A DNA stretch of 64,000 nt, taken from NCBI GenBank assembly GCA_963693315.1, contig OY856188.1:148055096-148119095 (forward strand), given 5' to 3'. This DNA comes from Diogma glabrata (lineage: Eukaryota; Arthropoda; Insecta; Diptera; Cylindrotomidae). Positions 1 through 10,500 of this stretch are shown one piece after another. The position numbers and the translations under genes are program-made. Each line of letters opens with the position of its first letter. Positions within the stretch are counted from its first letter, which is position 1. The notes below the pieces were generated by a model. It did no database searches, was not told the origin of the DNA, and saw nothing but the letters and a program-made list of their open reading frames with translations.

Positions 1-354
1 TTTTGACGAGCGATTGTAGAAAAACTACTGAATCGATTTTCATAAATGATATGTCGTTGAATAGGTATTAGAACAAAGTTTTTAAAAATGTACACTGTTA
101 ATTTTTTGAAATAATTTTTAACGGTGTAACATATGAAAAAAACGGTGTAATTGAAAAAAAGATGGCATAGCCATTTTTTTTTTTAACTAAATTGAAGCTT
201 ATTTTATATCTAACCACTTGTGAAAGTTTGGCACTTGCATTATTTTTTGTTTTAAAGATAAAATTCGTTGTGCATATGACTGTCGGGAATCAGTTTTTTT
301 TTGTTCTGAAGGAAAATTATAAAAATGGCGTTATAAACTAAGAGATTTTTTTTT

Positions 355-960
355 AATGTTAAATATCAAATATTTTAATATTAGATGAACTTTTTAAAAC
401 ATTATAAAAATTATATATGTAGTACAATAAATAAAATAAATACAATTGTTAAAAATGATTTACTTATTTTACAAACAGAAGTTTCTTTTGAATAGGAAAA
501 CACTTCTGCAATTATTTTCTTTGTGTTAGATGGCATAAAATAATGAAATGTTTATTTGTCACTTTTAGTAATCACTTGTCACTCTTATAAAAAATAATTT
601 GACAGTCTCGACTGCAAACAAAAAAACCGTATAAATAACAAAATCTATTTAGGAACTTTTGACTGGAGAAGTATTATGTTCGTATTATGTTATTATGGTC
701 ATAAAGTAAAAGATTGTATTTTAACATTAAATTACAAATATTTTATTATTGAATAAACTTTTTAAAGTATCATACAAATTATATATGTAGGTTAAAGAAA
801 ATAAATATAGTTATTTAAAATTATTTACTTATTTTACATTTAAAAGTTTCTTTTGAGTTGGAAAACATTTTTGCATTTATTGTTTTAGTACAATGGTACA
901 AAAGAATGAAATTTTTGAGTTCCACTTATAGTAATCACATTTTTATATCGATTTTGTATT
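355..960. repeat. Diverged tandem duplication of the transposase 3' end and downstream sequence
   Basis: Bases 355-600 and about 715-950 align in direct orientation with an offset near 360 bases. Shared landmarks in order are a ttaaat-caaatatttta block, aactttttaaa, attatatatgtag, atttacttattttac, agtttcttttga and agtaatcac. The right-hand copy overlaps the last codons of the transposase (minus strand ...HSFVPLY). The left copy has stops in the corresponding codons. Confidence 0.6.
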
Positions 961-2290
961 TTTTTTTTTGTTAATTGATATTCATTTTTATCGGCGTATC
1001 CAAAGTTCATGGTAGATTCCCATTTTAAAGCCCATTCGAAAAGTTTTTTTGATGTATCAATAATATCTTTGCTCCCTATACTATAACGGTGTGCAGCACG
1101 CTTCAGTGTACCAACAATTCCATCACAAGGTCCCTTTCCATGGCTGGTAGCATGAAAATGCCATTCTGCATCAACCTTAAAGTCTTTTTTGTGGTGGCAT
1201 AAGTTATTTAGGCTATGTGTATTTTTGTATTGAGAAGGTGCACTGTCAGTGTTATAAATTATTTTCGTAATATTAGAATTTATATGCGTGTTGATGAATT
1301 CAATAAGTTTTGTAATGAAAAGATGGACTGTAGTACTGTTGTGATCGTTTATATCCGAAATGAGTATAAAACTTCGGTGCTGTATATATTCACTTGCGGC
1401 ACTTTTAAAATAAATGACAAATGGATGAATAGTAGCTTGTGAATTATCATGATAATAGCCTTGAACCGCATCCTGAATTATGAAGCCGTAGTTTTCAGAA
1501 AAATCCCCTTGAACGAAGCACTTCCTGCTTCTAATTTTTTTTTTCCTCAATGAATGTAGATTGCTGTTTTGCTATAAAGTTGTGTGGTATCAAAATTTGT
1601 AAACGGTAAATAAATTTTTTCATAAATTCTTCTACAGTTTCTATTAAAGTATCCAAATTGCATCGATCAGTGGTATTCCATTGTTGATATTTGACTTGAA
1701 GGATTCCTTTAACGTCAAAATCATTTAGTAATTTTTCTTCCAGTTGTTGAAGTTTTTTTTAACATTCATTGCACTCCAAAGTATGACAATCTTCTGTTAA
1801 TTCACCACATGAAACAAAGTCAATTAATGTTTTACAATTCTGGAAAGCAGCGTCAGTAATTCAAGACATCTTAGAGTGTTGAATCATTAGTTTCATATTT
1901 TGATGTATGGTACACAGGCACACATTATGAACTCCTTGGGATAAGTTTATACATTCTTGTGGTCGAAAGGACGTGAATTTAGTAAATCCTATTTTCACAT
2001 CAGGAAACTTATTTTTAAACTCCACATAAGCTTCATTTAATGTACATAGCAATAAGCGCTTTTGTGTTTTTATGCGCTCATCTCCTTTTTTAAAAGATAT
2101 TGCATCACGTTTGCCTGGCAATAATCTACTGATTTCATCACTTTTATAGAACTGCTCCACAACATTTATATCTGTTGTGGATACACCTCTTTTATCTGTC
2201 GCAGATGAATGCTGAAAATTATTTTTATGTAAAGTTTTACTTTTTTCAACCAAATGACGCGTAGCATTACTGTTGTTTGTTATTATAATT
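885..2290 (-). pseudogene. Transposase of an unnamed DDE/RNase H-like family, broken
   Basis: Three minus-strand blocks read as one protein. Block one (2290 to 1861) carries FYKSDEISRLLPGKRD, QKRLLLCTLNEAY and a Cys/His segment ending VCLCTIHQNMKLM. Block two (about 1860 to 1551) contains TDAAFQNCKTL, two Cys-x2-Cys-like pairs, a WNTTDRCNLDTL segment and FIAKQQSTF. Block three (1550 to 885) contains QGDFSENY, NTDSAPSQYKN and HATSHGKGPCDG. The two Asp-containing motifs and the HGKGxCDG motif look like the acidic sites of an RNase H fold; this is my inference. I have seen similar proteins called only 'uncharacterized' in invertebrates. Breaks: an in-frame TGA at 1861-1863, a frameshift at the T run near 1755-1760 and another in the A/T run near 1543-1551. 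It fills the space between the inverted repeats, so it is the likely former mobilising enzyme. Confidence 0.7.
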
Positions 2291-3129
2291 ATATTGTTAT
2301 TATAATTATATTATTATATTTAATAAAATAATAATTTATATTATTATATTTAAAAAAATTCTACTTGAAGTCGTATTTTTCATTTATCAAAGGCTATCTA
2401 TAAACTAAAAATAAACCAAATTAAAAAGGGTCGAGTCAAAATGTCGCAAAATTTTGCTGAGCTTGACTGAAATTGCTTTTTAAAAAGTTCATTTAATAAT
2501 AAAATATTTGATATTTAACATAAAAAAAAATCTGATCTAAAAATCGCCATATTTATAATTTTCCTTCAGAACAAAAAAAACTGATTCCCGACAGTCATAT
2601 GCACCACGAATTTTATCTTTAAAACAATAAAATAAAAATAAAAAATAATATAAAATAAGCTTCAATTTAGTTAAAAAAAAAAAAAAATGGCCATCTTTTT
2701 TTCAATTACACCGTTTTTTTCTTATGTTACACCGTTAAAAATTATTTCAAAAAATTAACAGTACATTTTTAAAAACTTTGTTCTAATACCTATTCAACGA
2801 CATATCATTTATGAAAATCGATTCAGTAGTTTTTCTATAATCGCTCGTCAAAATGCACTCACATCACAAAATAACAAAAAATTGAGGGGCACCCTGTGAA
2901 GACCCCTGGTCGAAAAAAAAAATTCTAAGAGAACTTGTATTTTTTATTTATGAAAGACTATCCATAAACAAAAAATAATCAAAATTAAAAGGGGTCAAGT
3001 CCAAATTTCCCAAAAATTTGAGGAACTTGCGTGAAATTGCTCTATAACAGGTCATAAATTAACATAATTTAGTGAAAAGATTATACAATCAGCAAACTCC
3101 TCAAAAACCTCTCCATTTAGCGTTTCTAG

Positions 3130-3735
3130 AAAATATTTCAAAATCACAAATTCATATTTCTTTCAATGTTCCAAAAATATTGTAAAAATTAAATAAAATC
3201 AAAAATTCAAACTTTTTTCAAACAAAATTCTAAAAATATTTCAAAAATTTTTACAAAATCAAAGATTAAAACTTTTTTCAAAAATTCTAAAAATATTACA
3301 AAAATTATAACAAAATCAAAAATTGTAACTTTTACCAAAATTATAAAAATTATAATAAAATCAAAAATTTTAAATTTTTCAAACTTCTAAATATATTCCA
3401 AAAATTCTTACAAAATCAAAAATTGAAACTTTTTCCAAATTCTACATATATATATAAAATTCAAAAATTCTATTTTTTTTTCAAAATTCTAAAAACATTC
3501 CAAAAATTAGAATAAAATCAAAAATTTAAACTTTTTCTTAATTCTAATAATATTCCAAAAATTCTTAAAAATTCAAAAATTCTAAAATTCTATATTGAAA
3601 AAATTATAACAATATCAAAATTATAACAATATCAAAAATTGAAGCTTTTTCCAAAATTATAATAAAATCAAAAATTTAAAATTTTTCAAAATTCTAAAAA
3701 TATTCCAAAAATTCTTATAAGATTTTCAAAATGGC
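3130..3735. repeat. Degenerate A/T-rich tandem repeat
   Basis: Irregular repeats of a 45-60 base module built from aaattctaaaaatattcc, aaaaattcttacaaaatc and aaaaattgaaactttttcc. There is no coding potential. The same modules occur in the same orientation at 53318-53870. Confidence 0.7.
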
Positions 3736-4579
3736 GCTCAAATAACTACACGCCTTTGAATTGCTGTCAAAGAAATTTTCTCTAATTATACTTTTACTGT
3801 GCTTAAATTGCTTTTTACTTCACCACAATTTTAAATTGTGTGAAGTACTGCACTCGATCGTGAACAAAAAAATCTGGTTCTATGATAAAATATCACACCT
3901 AAAAATACCACACGAAAGAATATCACGTCGAAAATATCACAGCGAAAAAATCACACTATACGAAAATATCACATTACGAAAATATCACATCTCGAAAATA
4001 TCACATCCTAAAATCACACGCGAAAAAATATCACATTCCATAATCACACGCGAAAAAATATCACGTTTTAAAATCACACGCGAAAAAATATCACATCCTA
4101 AAATCACAAGCGTAAAAATATCAGATCCAAAAATTACACGCGTAAAAATATTATGGAAAAAATTTTATTGAAAAAAAAATACAGAAATATTACAATTTTT
4201 GAGTATTGTAGAAATGCGTAGTTTCGATCTCTAGTTTTGGAAATATCACTACGGCAGAAGAATAGCAAATATTTCTACAAATTACAGTCGTGATCGAAGA
4301 ATCGAAATGTAAAGAAGAACTGCTCATGTATGGTGCATATAAGAAATCAAAATAATAAAAATACATAATTGTGAAAAAATGCAATCAATTTATTTTAGGA
4401 CTCCTCTAATACTGCGTGTCTGTCTGTAACCGTTCGCTACCTTGTAAACTATAAATCTTTTCGATCTAAAATTTGAGATGAGTATTGCTTAAATCATTTG
4501 AGATCCAAAATAAATTAAGTGGGAATCATTTGTTTGTTCAAAACGTTTTTACTAAGTCAAATACGGTTTCATATGAGAG

Positions 4580-5275
4580 ATTTTAAGTTAGTCTCCACTG
4601 AGATCTAGTAGATCTACTCTCCACTGCACTAATACAAACAACAAATGTTTGCTAACAATCTGTCTCTATCAACCAAACTACCGTTCTAAAAACAAATGCT
4701 TGCTAACATTTGTTGAAGTGCCGAAAATGTTAAAACAAAAACTTTGACAGCTTTTGCTTGCCAAAAAAATTGATAAAATCATTATTAAAACCAAATACAC
4801 AATTTTTTAATATTTTAACAAAATGTAATTTTTGTTTTATTCTAAATTTTCACTTAAAACCAAAATTAAATTTAATTATCAATGACAGATCAATATATGC
4901 ATGACAGATCTAGTTCCTAAATAATATGAAGTGGAGACAGATTTTAGTCTGCACTTCATATTATGAAGCACAAACATGCAAAAACTTCATGTTTTCCTTA
5001 TATTATTCGGTAAAACAACTGTTAGCAAATGTTTGTTCGTGCTCATATTTTGTGTCTCCACTAAACAAATCTATGTTTGCAAACGTTAAGGCTGAAATTC
5101 ACATAAAACCGAAACAGAATTTCATACAAATTTTACAGCAACAGAATTTTTTACTGTCGAATTTGTATGTATGTATTGTATGTATGTATGTATGTATGTT
5201 TGTATTTCTGTTTCTGTTGCATGTGAATGCCCGGTTTTAGCAAACGTTCCGCGCGGTTAGTGGAGACGAGCCTCA
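4580..5275. other. Middle of the Foldback-like element, no gene seen
   Basis: It holds repeated short words in both orientations (agtctccact / agtggagac; aacaaatgtttgctaac / gttagcaaatgttt), suggesting an inner, more decayed inverted repeat. A tatg microsatellite lies at 5163-5204. The only reading frame (4926-5240) runs through the microsatellite and looks spurious. Confidence 0.5.
4921..4964. other. Perfect hairpin inside the Foldback-like element
   Basis: Arms of 13 bases, ataatatgaagtg and cacttcatattat, are exact complements, and agac/gtct in the loop also pair. Function is unknown. Confidence 0.7.
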
Positions 5276-5679
5276 AGAAAGTGATATTTTTACGCGTGTG
5301 ATTTTAGGATATGATATTTTTCCCGAGTGATTTTAGGATGTGATATTTTTTCGCGTGTGATTTTAGGATGTGATATTTTCTCGCGTGTGATTTTGGGATG
5401 TGTTATTTTCTCGCGTGTGATTTTAGGATGTGATATTTTCGTGATGTGATATTTTTGTGATGTGATATTTTCGTATAGTGTGATTTTTTCACTGTGATAT
5501 TTTCGACGTGATATTATTTCGTGTGGGATTTTTTCATGTGATATTTTATCACGACACCAAAAATCTTACATACCCCAAATTTTCTTTTTTCTTTTGTTTT
5601 GGACCATCCTCTATCTAAATAGCCGATAAAAATTTTGGTGTATGTCTATGTGTGCGTGGGTGGGTGTGCTTTCTGCATA

Positions 5680-5991
5680 GGATCTTGATGAAACTTTGGC
5701 AAATGATACAGATTCACTTGAAAATGGAAGATCTAGATTCATTTCAAATTTGGACAAAATGGCGGGGGTCTCCCGAACACCTCTTAGTTTAAATCTTGAA
5801 TAACTTCTAATCCCGCACTATGATCTTATTGAAACTTAGTATATAAGGCTTAAGTACAGTTTCCAATATTCATTCGTGAATTAATTTTGATCACGCTTTG
5901 CAAAAAGATGCAAACTTGTATGACAAGGAACTTATTAGTTTTTGAGCGATAGTGAACAAAATGGTGTGGGGTCCCTGTGTAGTGATCTTCA
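5680..5991. repeat. Dispersed partial copy of the 31.9-34.7 kb array unit
   Basis: The text from tttctgcataggatctt to gcgatagtgaacaaaatgg closely matches 31876-32080 joined to part of the downstream unit near 32300-32400, with a deletion in between. It abuts the repeat starting at 5992. Confidence 0.7.
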
Positions 5992-6715
5992 GATTCACTA
6001 CAATATCTCAAGCCTTCTCATTCATACATTATAACCAAAGTTCCATTCAAAGAACCTTAATCTCATTCATACATTACAACCAAAAACCCAATTAAAGAAC
6101 CATAATATTATTTCAAGCAATATTCATATTTTCTATTAGACAAAACAAATTCCATTTGAAACAAAACAGTTTCAATAATTTCACTTCTCAAAAATAATTC
6201 CATTTGAAACAAAATAGCTTCAATAATTTCACTTCCTAAACAATTACTAATCTTTGAAAATTTTGTCTTCAAGCAAAAGCATAAGACAAAATTTTCATCA
6301 ACAATAAAATCCAGAAAAATATTATTAGTCGCGTTTTATCTTCGAACTGGCTGTCCGGGTCAGAGAAAAATATTGGTAAAATACAGGGAAATTTTTAGAA
6401 CTAAATTGTAGCTAACTTCAAGTGAATATTTTGACAATCGCCATTAATGTTTGTTTACGTGTTATATTTGTTTATTTCATGAAGAGCCATATATATTATA
6501 TTTAAACGACGAGATTCAAACTAAAAAAAAAATTAAATTAAAGATTAAATTTAATTTTTTGTTTTGTACGTATATACGTATGTACATATATGTAGGGTTA
6601 CCATATCCAGGTCGATCAAAAAGAGTATTTTGCCAAAAACTGCAATTTAATAAAGAGTACAAAAGAGTTCATTTTAAAAACAACAAAAGAGTACATTTTA
6701 AAAACAACCTAGTTT

Positions 6716-7440
6716 ATAGATAGCCTTTGATAAATGAAAAATACAACTTCAAGTAGAATTTTTTTAAATATAGACCAAAATAAACCAAATTAAAAAGGGT
6801 CGAGTCAAAATGTCGCAAAATTTTGCTGAACTTGACTGAAATTGCTTTTTAAAAAGTTCATTTAATAATAAAACATTTGATATTTACATAAAAAAAAAAA
6901 TCTGAATCTAAAAATCGCCATTTTTATAATTTTCCTTCAGAACAAAAAAAACTGATTCCCGACAGTCATATGCACAACGAATTTTATCTCTAAAACAAAA
7001 ATATAGCTAGTCCTAAACTTTCACAAGTGGTTAGATATAAAATAAGCTTCAATTTAGTTTAAAAAAAAAAAAAAAAAAGGCTATGCCATCTTTTTTTTCA
7101 ATTACACCATTTTTTTCTTATGTTACACCGTTAAAAATTATTTCAAAAAATTAACAGTGTACATTTTTAAAAACTTTGTTCTAATACCTATTCAACGACA
7201 TATCATTTATGAAAATCGATTGAGTAGTTTTTCTACAATCGCTCGTCAAAATGCACTCACATCACAAAATAACAAAAATTGAGGGGCACCCTGTGAAGAC
7301 CCCTGGTCGAAAAAAAAAATTCTAAGAGAACTTGTATTTTTTATTTATCAAAGACTATCTATAAACAAAAAATAATCAAAATTAAAAGGGGTCAAGTCAA
7401 AACGTTGTTGAATCTTCGTGAAATTGCTCATATATAAATA
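6716..7440. repeat. Second copy of the 2410-3050 terminal repeat region
   Basis: From about 6775 it matches 2410-3010 in the same orientation, including the full ~400-bp arm and the flank after it (gaggggcaccctgtgaagac). Its first ~60 bases (tagcctttgataaatg...) instead match the reverse complement of 2345-2405. No transposase is present, so this is an isolated end or deletion derivative. Confidence 0.75.
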
Positions 7441-7475
7441 ATTAAAAATATAGTGATCGAGAAATATGATTCTTA

Positions 7476-7656
7476 GGCCCGCTATACACTTGAGCTAAGC
7501 TATGCGACCTATGTTTTTTGTATATAACATAATCAAATGGATGACTATACACTTGAGCTAAGCTTATACCTTAGCTCAAGTGTATAGTCGTCCATTTGAT
7601 TACGTTATATACAAAAAACATAGTTCGCATAGCTTAGCTCAAGTGTATAGCGCGCC
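7476..7656. mobile_element. Hairpin MITE, PIF/Harbinger-like
   Basis: The two ~90-base arms are almost perfect complements (ctatacacttgagctaagc ... gcttagctcaagtgtatag). The ends are GGCCCGC and GCGCGCC, flanked by TTA on both sides (7473-7475, 7657-7659). A 3-bp TWA duplication with GG-starting termini is typical of PIF/Harbinger; the class assignment rests on that alone. Confidence 0.75.
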
Positions 7657-8037
7657 TTATTCTTTTATTATTATAATGTGAAGTTGTTATAAGTTGTAGT
7701 AGTTCAGAAAATGAAAAATGTAATAGTTTTATAGCAGTTTGATGTGTTAATTGTAGGAAGGCATCTAGGTTTGAGTACATGTACTACAAATTTTATGAAT
7801 TTATTTTAAAGTTATACATTTTTGTTTAATTATGAAAAAGAGTACTTTTGATGTAACTACGAGAAAAGAGAGAGTACAGATATTTTAGGCACCAAAAGAG
7901 TACATGTACTCTTAAAAGAGTACGGTTGGTAACCCTACATATATGTAGTGTTTTTGACATCTAAAAATAAACATACATGAAGATAGTGTTAATTTCAAAA
8001 ATAGTACTAAAAATGTCCCATTGTTTATTTCCCTCAC

Positions 8038-8202
8038 CTGGGTGGTTATTTTGTAGCGTTATCTCACTAGGTGAGATAAATAGTGAGATAAAAAAATTGT
8101 GTTTAAATGATTTCTTTTATCTAATATAATCGATCAAAGACAAATATTTTATCTCACTTTTTATCTCACCTAGTGAGATAACGCTACAAAATAACCACCC
8201 AG
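8038..8202. mobile_element. Palindromic mini-element (ends CTGGGTGG)
   Basis: The arms ctgggtggttattttgtagc and gctacaaaataaccacccag are exact complements and continue through gttatctcactaggtgagat. The total is 165 bases. No clear target duplication was seen. It lies inside the TCGCGTTTT element. Confidence 0.7.
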
Positions 8203-9185
8203 TTCTGAACTGCTCTCGATAAAACACAAGATTTGTTGCGAACTGGTAAAAATAAATTTAATTTGCCAATTTATTTTAAAGAGATTAATTAAAATAGATG
8301 GATAAACGATAAATATTTAATATTTATGCAATCAAAATTGAAATAATTTTAATTTGAACGAAAAAATATAAATAAAACAATCGCTGTCCCGGACAGTTGT
8401 CCGAAGAAAAAACGCGACTATTAGCAACATTGTAATAACAATGGGCTAATTCATATTACTTTAGGATGCAACCCAATCTTTTAATAATAACTTTCCCACA
8501 GAAAAAGATTCGTTCTCATAATTTTGCAAACACAAAATATTTCCAAGCAATATCATAGCATGATGCATATGATTATAGTACATTATGATGCTAGGACGTA
8601 AAGCTAAACATTTTGGACGGATGTGGAGTTTGCAAATCGAGGCGCTAGCCGAGATTTGCACCCACATTAAGTCCAAAATAGCTTACGTCCGTGCATCATA
8701 TACTATTTTTTATTCGCCGCAAGCAAAATATTTTAAGAAAATTTGTTTATCCTAAATTAAAATTATAAATTTTCTTAAATTTTAAAATAAAAATATGTGG
8801 AACAAGTAACCTTTGACAAAATATTTATTATTTTTTCCAAATTATTGTGTAGCTATGACAACAAATGATAACAACTATTTTAATTGGATAATGAAATTTT
8901 GAATTTAAGGTTTGCTTTGATAAAAATTTTTATTTTTCATAGAATTTAAACAAATACAAATGCTTTTACTTTTTTGGACGTAGCTATGATAACAAAATAA
9001 ATAGTTGAAAAGTGATACTTTAAAGCCGCAAATCACAGTAATAAAGTAACACTTTAATATGTAGGCGAATAAAAAATATATTTCCAATATGCAACGGAAA
9101 TAAATAAATAATAAAAAATAACTTTTTATCTCAATGAATGCAATCTTTTGTTATACGTTTAGTTGTTTGGCAACAAAGATTATGC

Positions 9186-9217
9186 ATAAATAGATGGAAA
9201 ATCCAAAAGAGTCAGTT
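9186..9217 (+). promoter_or_regulatory. Probable LTR promoter: TATA-like box and TCAGTT initiator
   Basis: ataaata at 9186-9192 is followed about 25 bases later by tcagtt at 9212-9217, the initiator form used by many insect retrotransposons. The same pair is conserved in LTR copy 2 at about 19182-19213. If correct, the RNA would begin near 9214. Confidence 0.4.
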
Positions 9218-9719
9218 AATCGGATCGCGATTTTAGTAGAAGAGTAAATCCTCGACAAGGATTTACGGGAAACAAAACCGAGTGAAAAAAAATCAAGTGA
9301 AATTTTAAAATTAGTTGCTTATAATTGATCAAAAGTGAAAAAAAAATTAATTTTATAGAATAAAATTAAGTGTTCATAATTTTCCATTTGTGAAGAAAAT
9401 TTATAAAACAAAAATTAGTTATATTTTTGTTGTTGAAAAATTAGAAATTATTATTATAAAATAAAATTGTTCTTAATTCTTTATTTGTGAAGAAAATTTA
9501 TAAAACAAAAATTAGTTATATTTGATTGGTGGAAATCAAAAGAAAATTATATAAAGTGTAAAAATTTAAATTAAACAAAAAAACATTTTAATAAATCAAG
9601 AAAAGAAATAATTTGTTTCCTTAAAAAATATTTTAGAGTGAGAACTGAAATACAAGACAAAGTAAGTTTGTTTTATTATTTATAAATTTAAAGGGAACCC
9701 CAAGGGAGGTTAGTACAAT

Positions 9720-9738
9720 TGGCGCAGCCGGTATTTCG
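9720..9738 (+). other. Primer-binding site, tRNA-Ser-like
   Basis: tggcgcagccggtatttcg directly follows the LTR end. It closely resembles the tggcgcag(t)cggta primer site of the 17.6/297 group of Drosophila gypsy elements, which use tRNA-Ser. That comparison is from family knowledge; the tRNA itself is not in the window. Confidence 0.6.
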
Positions 9739-9977
9739 TGAGTAGAGTTACACATAATTCTCAAAATACGAACAGCAGCTCTAAAAAATTTTTTTTAATA
9801 ATAAAATTAAAAGAAAATTGAAATAAAGTGAAACAGTGTTAAAAAGGCCAAAAGAGCCAATAATAAAATTTAATTGACCCCCACCCGGACAGGGTGCACA
9901 TAAGGTCTAGTCACCCGATAAGTTGCAGAACACCTCTTAAAGGCAACCAGCTCGACAAAGCGAGCATAATAAACACC

Positions 9978-10137
9978 AGACACACCAAGGAGTGTCCAAC
10001 ATTTGATAAAAAAATAAAAACAACGTTCATCAGACACACCAAGGAGTGTCCAACATTTGATAAAAAATAAAAACAACGTTCATCAGACACACCAAGGAGT
10101 GTCCAACATTTTAGAAAATATTCAAACATCGTTCATC
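9978..10137. repeat. Three ~54-bp tandem repeats in the retrotransposon leader
   Basis: agacacaccaaggagtgtcc recurs at 9978, 10032 and 10085, each followed by aacatttgataaaaa and caacgttcatca. The repeat creates short minus-strand frames that are not genes. The motif gacac-accaaggag-tgtc can also form a small stem. Confidence 0.8.
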
Positions 10138-10500
10138 AGGCCTAACACGATGGTCCAACAGTCAAGAAAAAAAAATTTTTTTAAGGTCAGATCATATTTT
10201 GTATTCTCTCAACTATAATTAATAACAAAAATTTTAAATTCCTCATTGAAAAATTAAATTTTATATGTTTTTCTAAACAATAATCAATAAAATAAATGAT
10301 AATTTTGTGTGGGGGTTTTCTCTATAACAATTATATTGCAATTAATTTGGTTTAACAACGGTTTTAGGGTATTCGTTTTACAAAAAAAGGTGTTTCACAG
10401 TTTAACCTTTCGCGAGAAATAAAAAACTCACTTAAAAACTATTATGTGTCTATAAATATATATCTAGATTAGAAAAGATAATTAGGACAACACGAAACAA
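10138..10500. other. Retrotransposon leader, no gene seen
   Basis: A+T-rich sequence between the leader repeats and the gag remnant. No long frame and no repeat recognised. Confidence 0.5.

Larger units (their letters stand above)
1..2853. mobile_element. DNA transposon with ~400-bp terminal inverted repeats, left end cut by window edge
   Basis: Bases 1-403 are the reverse complement, with small differences, of about 2471-2853. Both arms carry the same ordered landmarks, such as ttttgacgagcgattgtaga at the left edge matched by its complement near 2850. The arms enclose a minus-strand transposase remnant. The outer limit is uncertain, because sequence to the right of the arm (2854-3000) is repeated next to the second copy of this arm at 7248-7400, so the true element may extend further. 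The left flank lies outside the window, so no target duplication can be tested. Seen: the inverted repeat. Inferred: that it is one element. Confidence 0.75.
3883..5551. mobile_element. Foldback-like element with arms made of ~28-bp tandem repeats
   Basis: The left arm (about 3883-4157) consists of a 28-base unit read as aaaatatcacatcc then taaaatcacacgcg, repeated with shorter terminal units. The right arm (about 5281-5551) is its reverse complement (gtgatatttt, cgcgtgtgattttaggatgt). The arms match unit by unit, including the irregular outer units with cgtcgaaaatatcac and cactatacgaaaa. The ~1.1-kb middle has no recognisable gene. Long inverted repeats made of internal tandem repeats are the hallmark of Foldback elements of flies and their relatives; placing it in that class is inference. 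No clear target duplication was found. Confidence 0.7.
6593..7937. mobile_element. hAT-type non-autonomous element, nested inside the previous one
   Basis: The ends are tagggttacca and its complement tggtaacccta. The 8-base catatatg is present on both sides (6585-6592 and 7938-7945), fitting the 8-bp duplication of hAT elements. Because catatatg is palindromic, the duplication has slightly less evidential weight. No transposase; the interior holds the long-TIR fragment at 6716-7440 and a hairpin element. Confidence 0.75.
6329..8417. mobile_element. TIR element inserted into LTR copy 1 (ends TCGCGTTTT)
   Basis: The left end tcgcgttttatcttcg and right end cgaagaaaaaacgcga are near-perfect inverted repeats. 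Similarity extends inward through ctgtccggg/cccggacag. It is flanked by tattag at 6323-6328 and 8419-8424, possibly an 8-base duplication with one mismatch. The second LTR copy has one uninterrupted attattag at this place (near 18920), which proves the insertion. The element carries two more insertions and has no recognisable transposase, so it is non-autonomous. Confidence 0.8.
5992..9719 (+). mobile_element. Long terminal repeat copy 1, interrupted by nested insertions
   Basis: From gattcactacaatatctc at 5992 the sequence matches a second copy at 18580-19576. Copy 2 lacks the insertion at 6329-8417 and about 505 bases corresponding to 8575-9080. At 9720 a primer-binding-site-like sequence follows, so I read this as the 5' LTR of a Ty3/gypsy element, about 1.64 kb without the 6329-8417 insert. 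It contains a TATA-like and initiator pair near 9186-9217. The right end at 9719 (...tagtacaat) is set by the primer site. The left end is set only by where similarity to copy 2 begins. Confidence 0.55.

Noticed and set aside
4926..5240. Cys-rich 104-residue plus-strand frame
   Set aside because: Spans a hairpin and a tatg microsatellite inside the Foldback-like element.
9870..10129. Two minus-strand frames with repeated CWTLLGVSDER
   Set aside because: Antisense translation of a 54-bp leader repeat of a retrotransposon.
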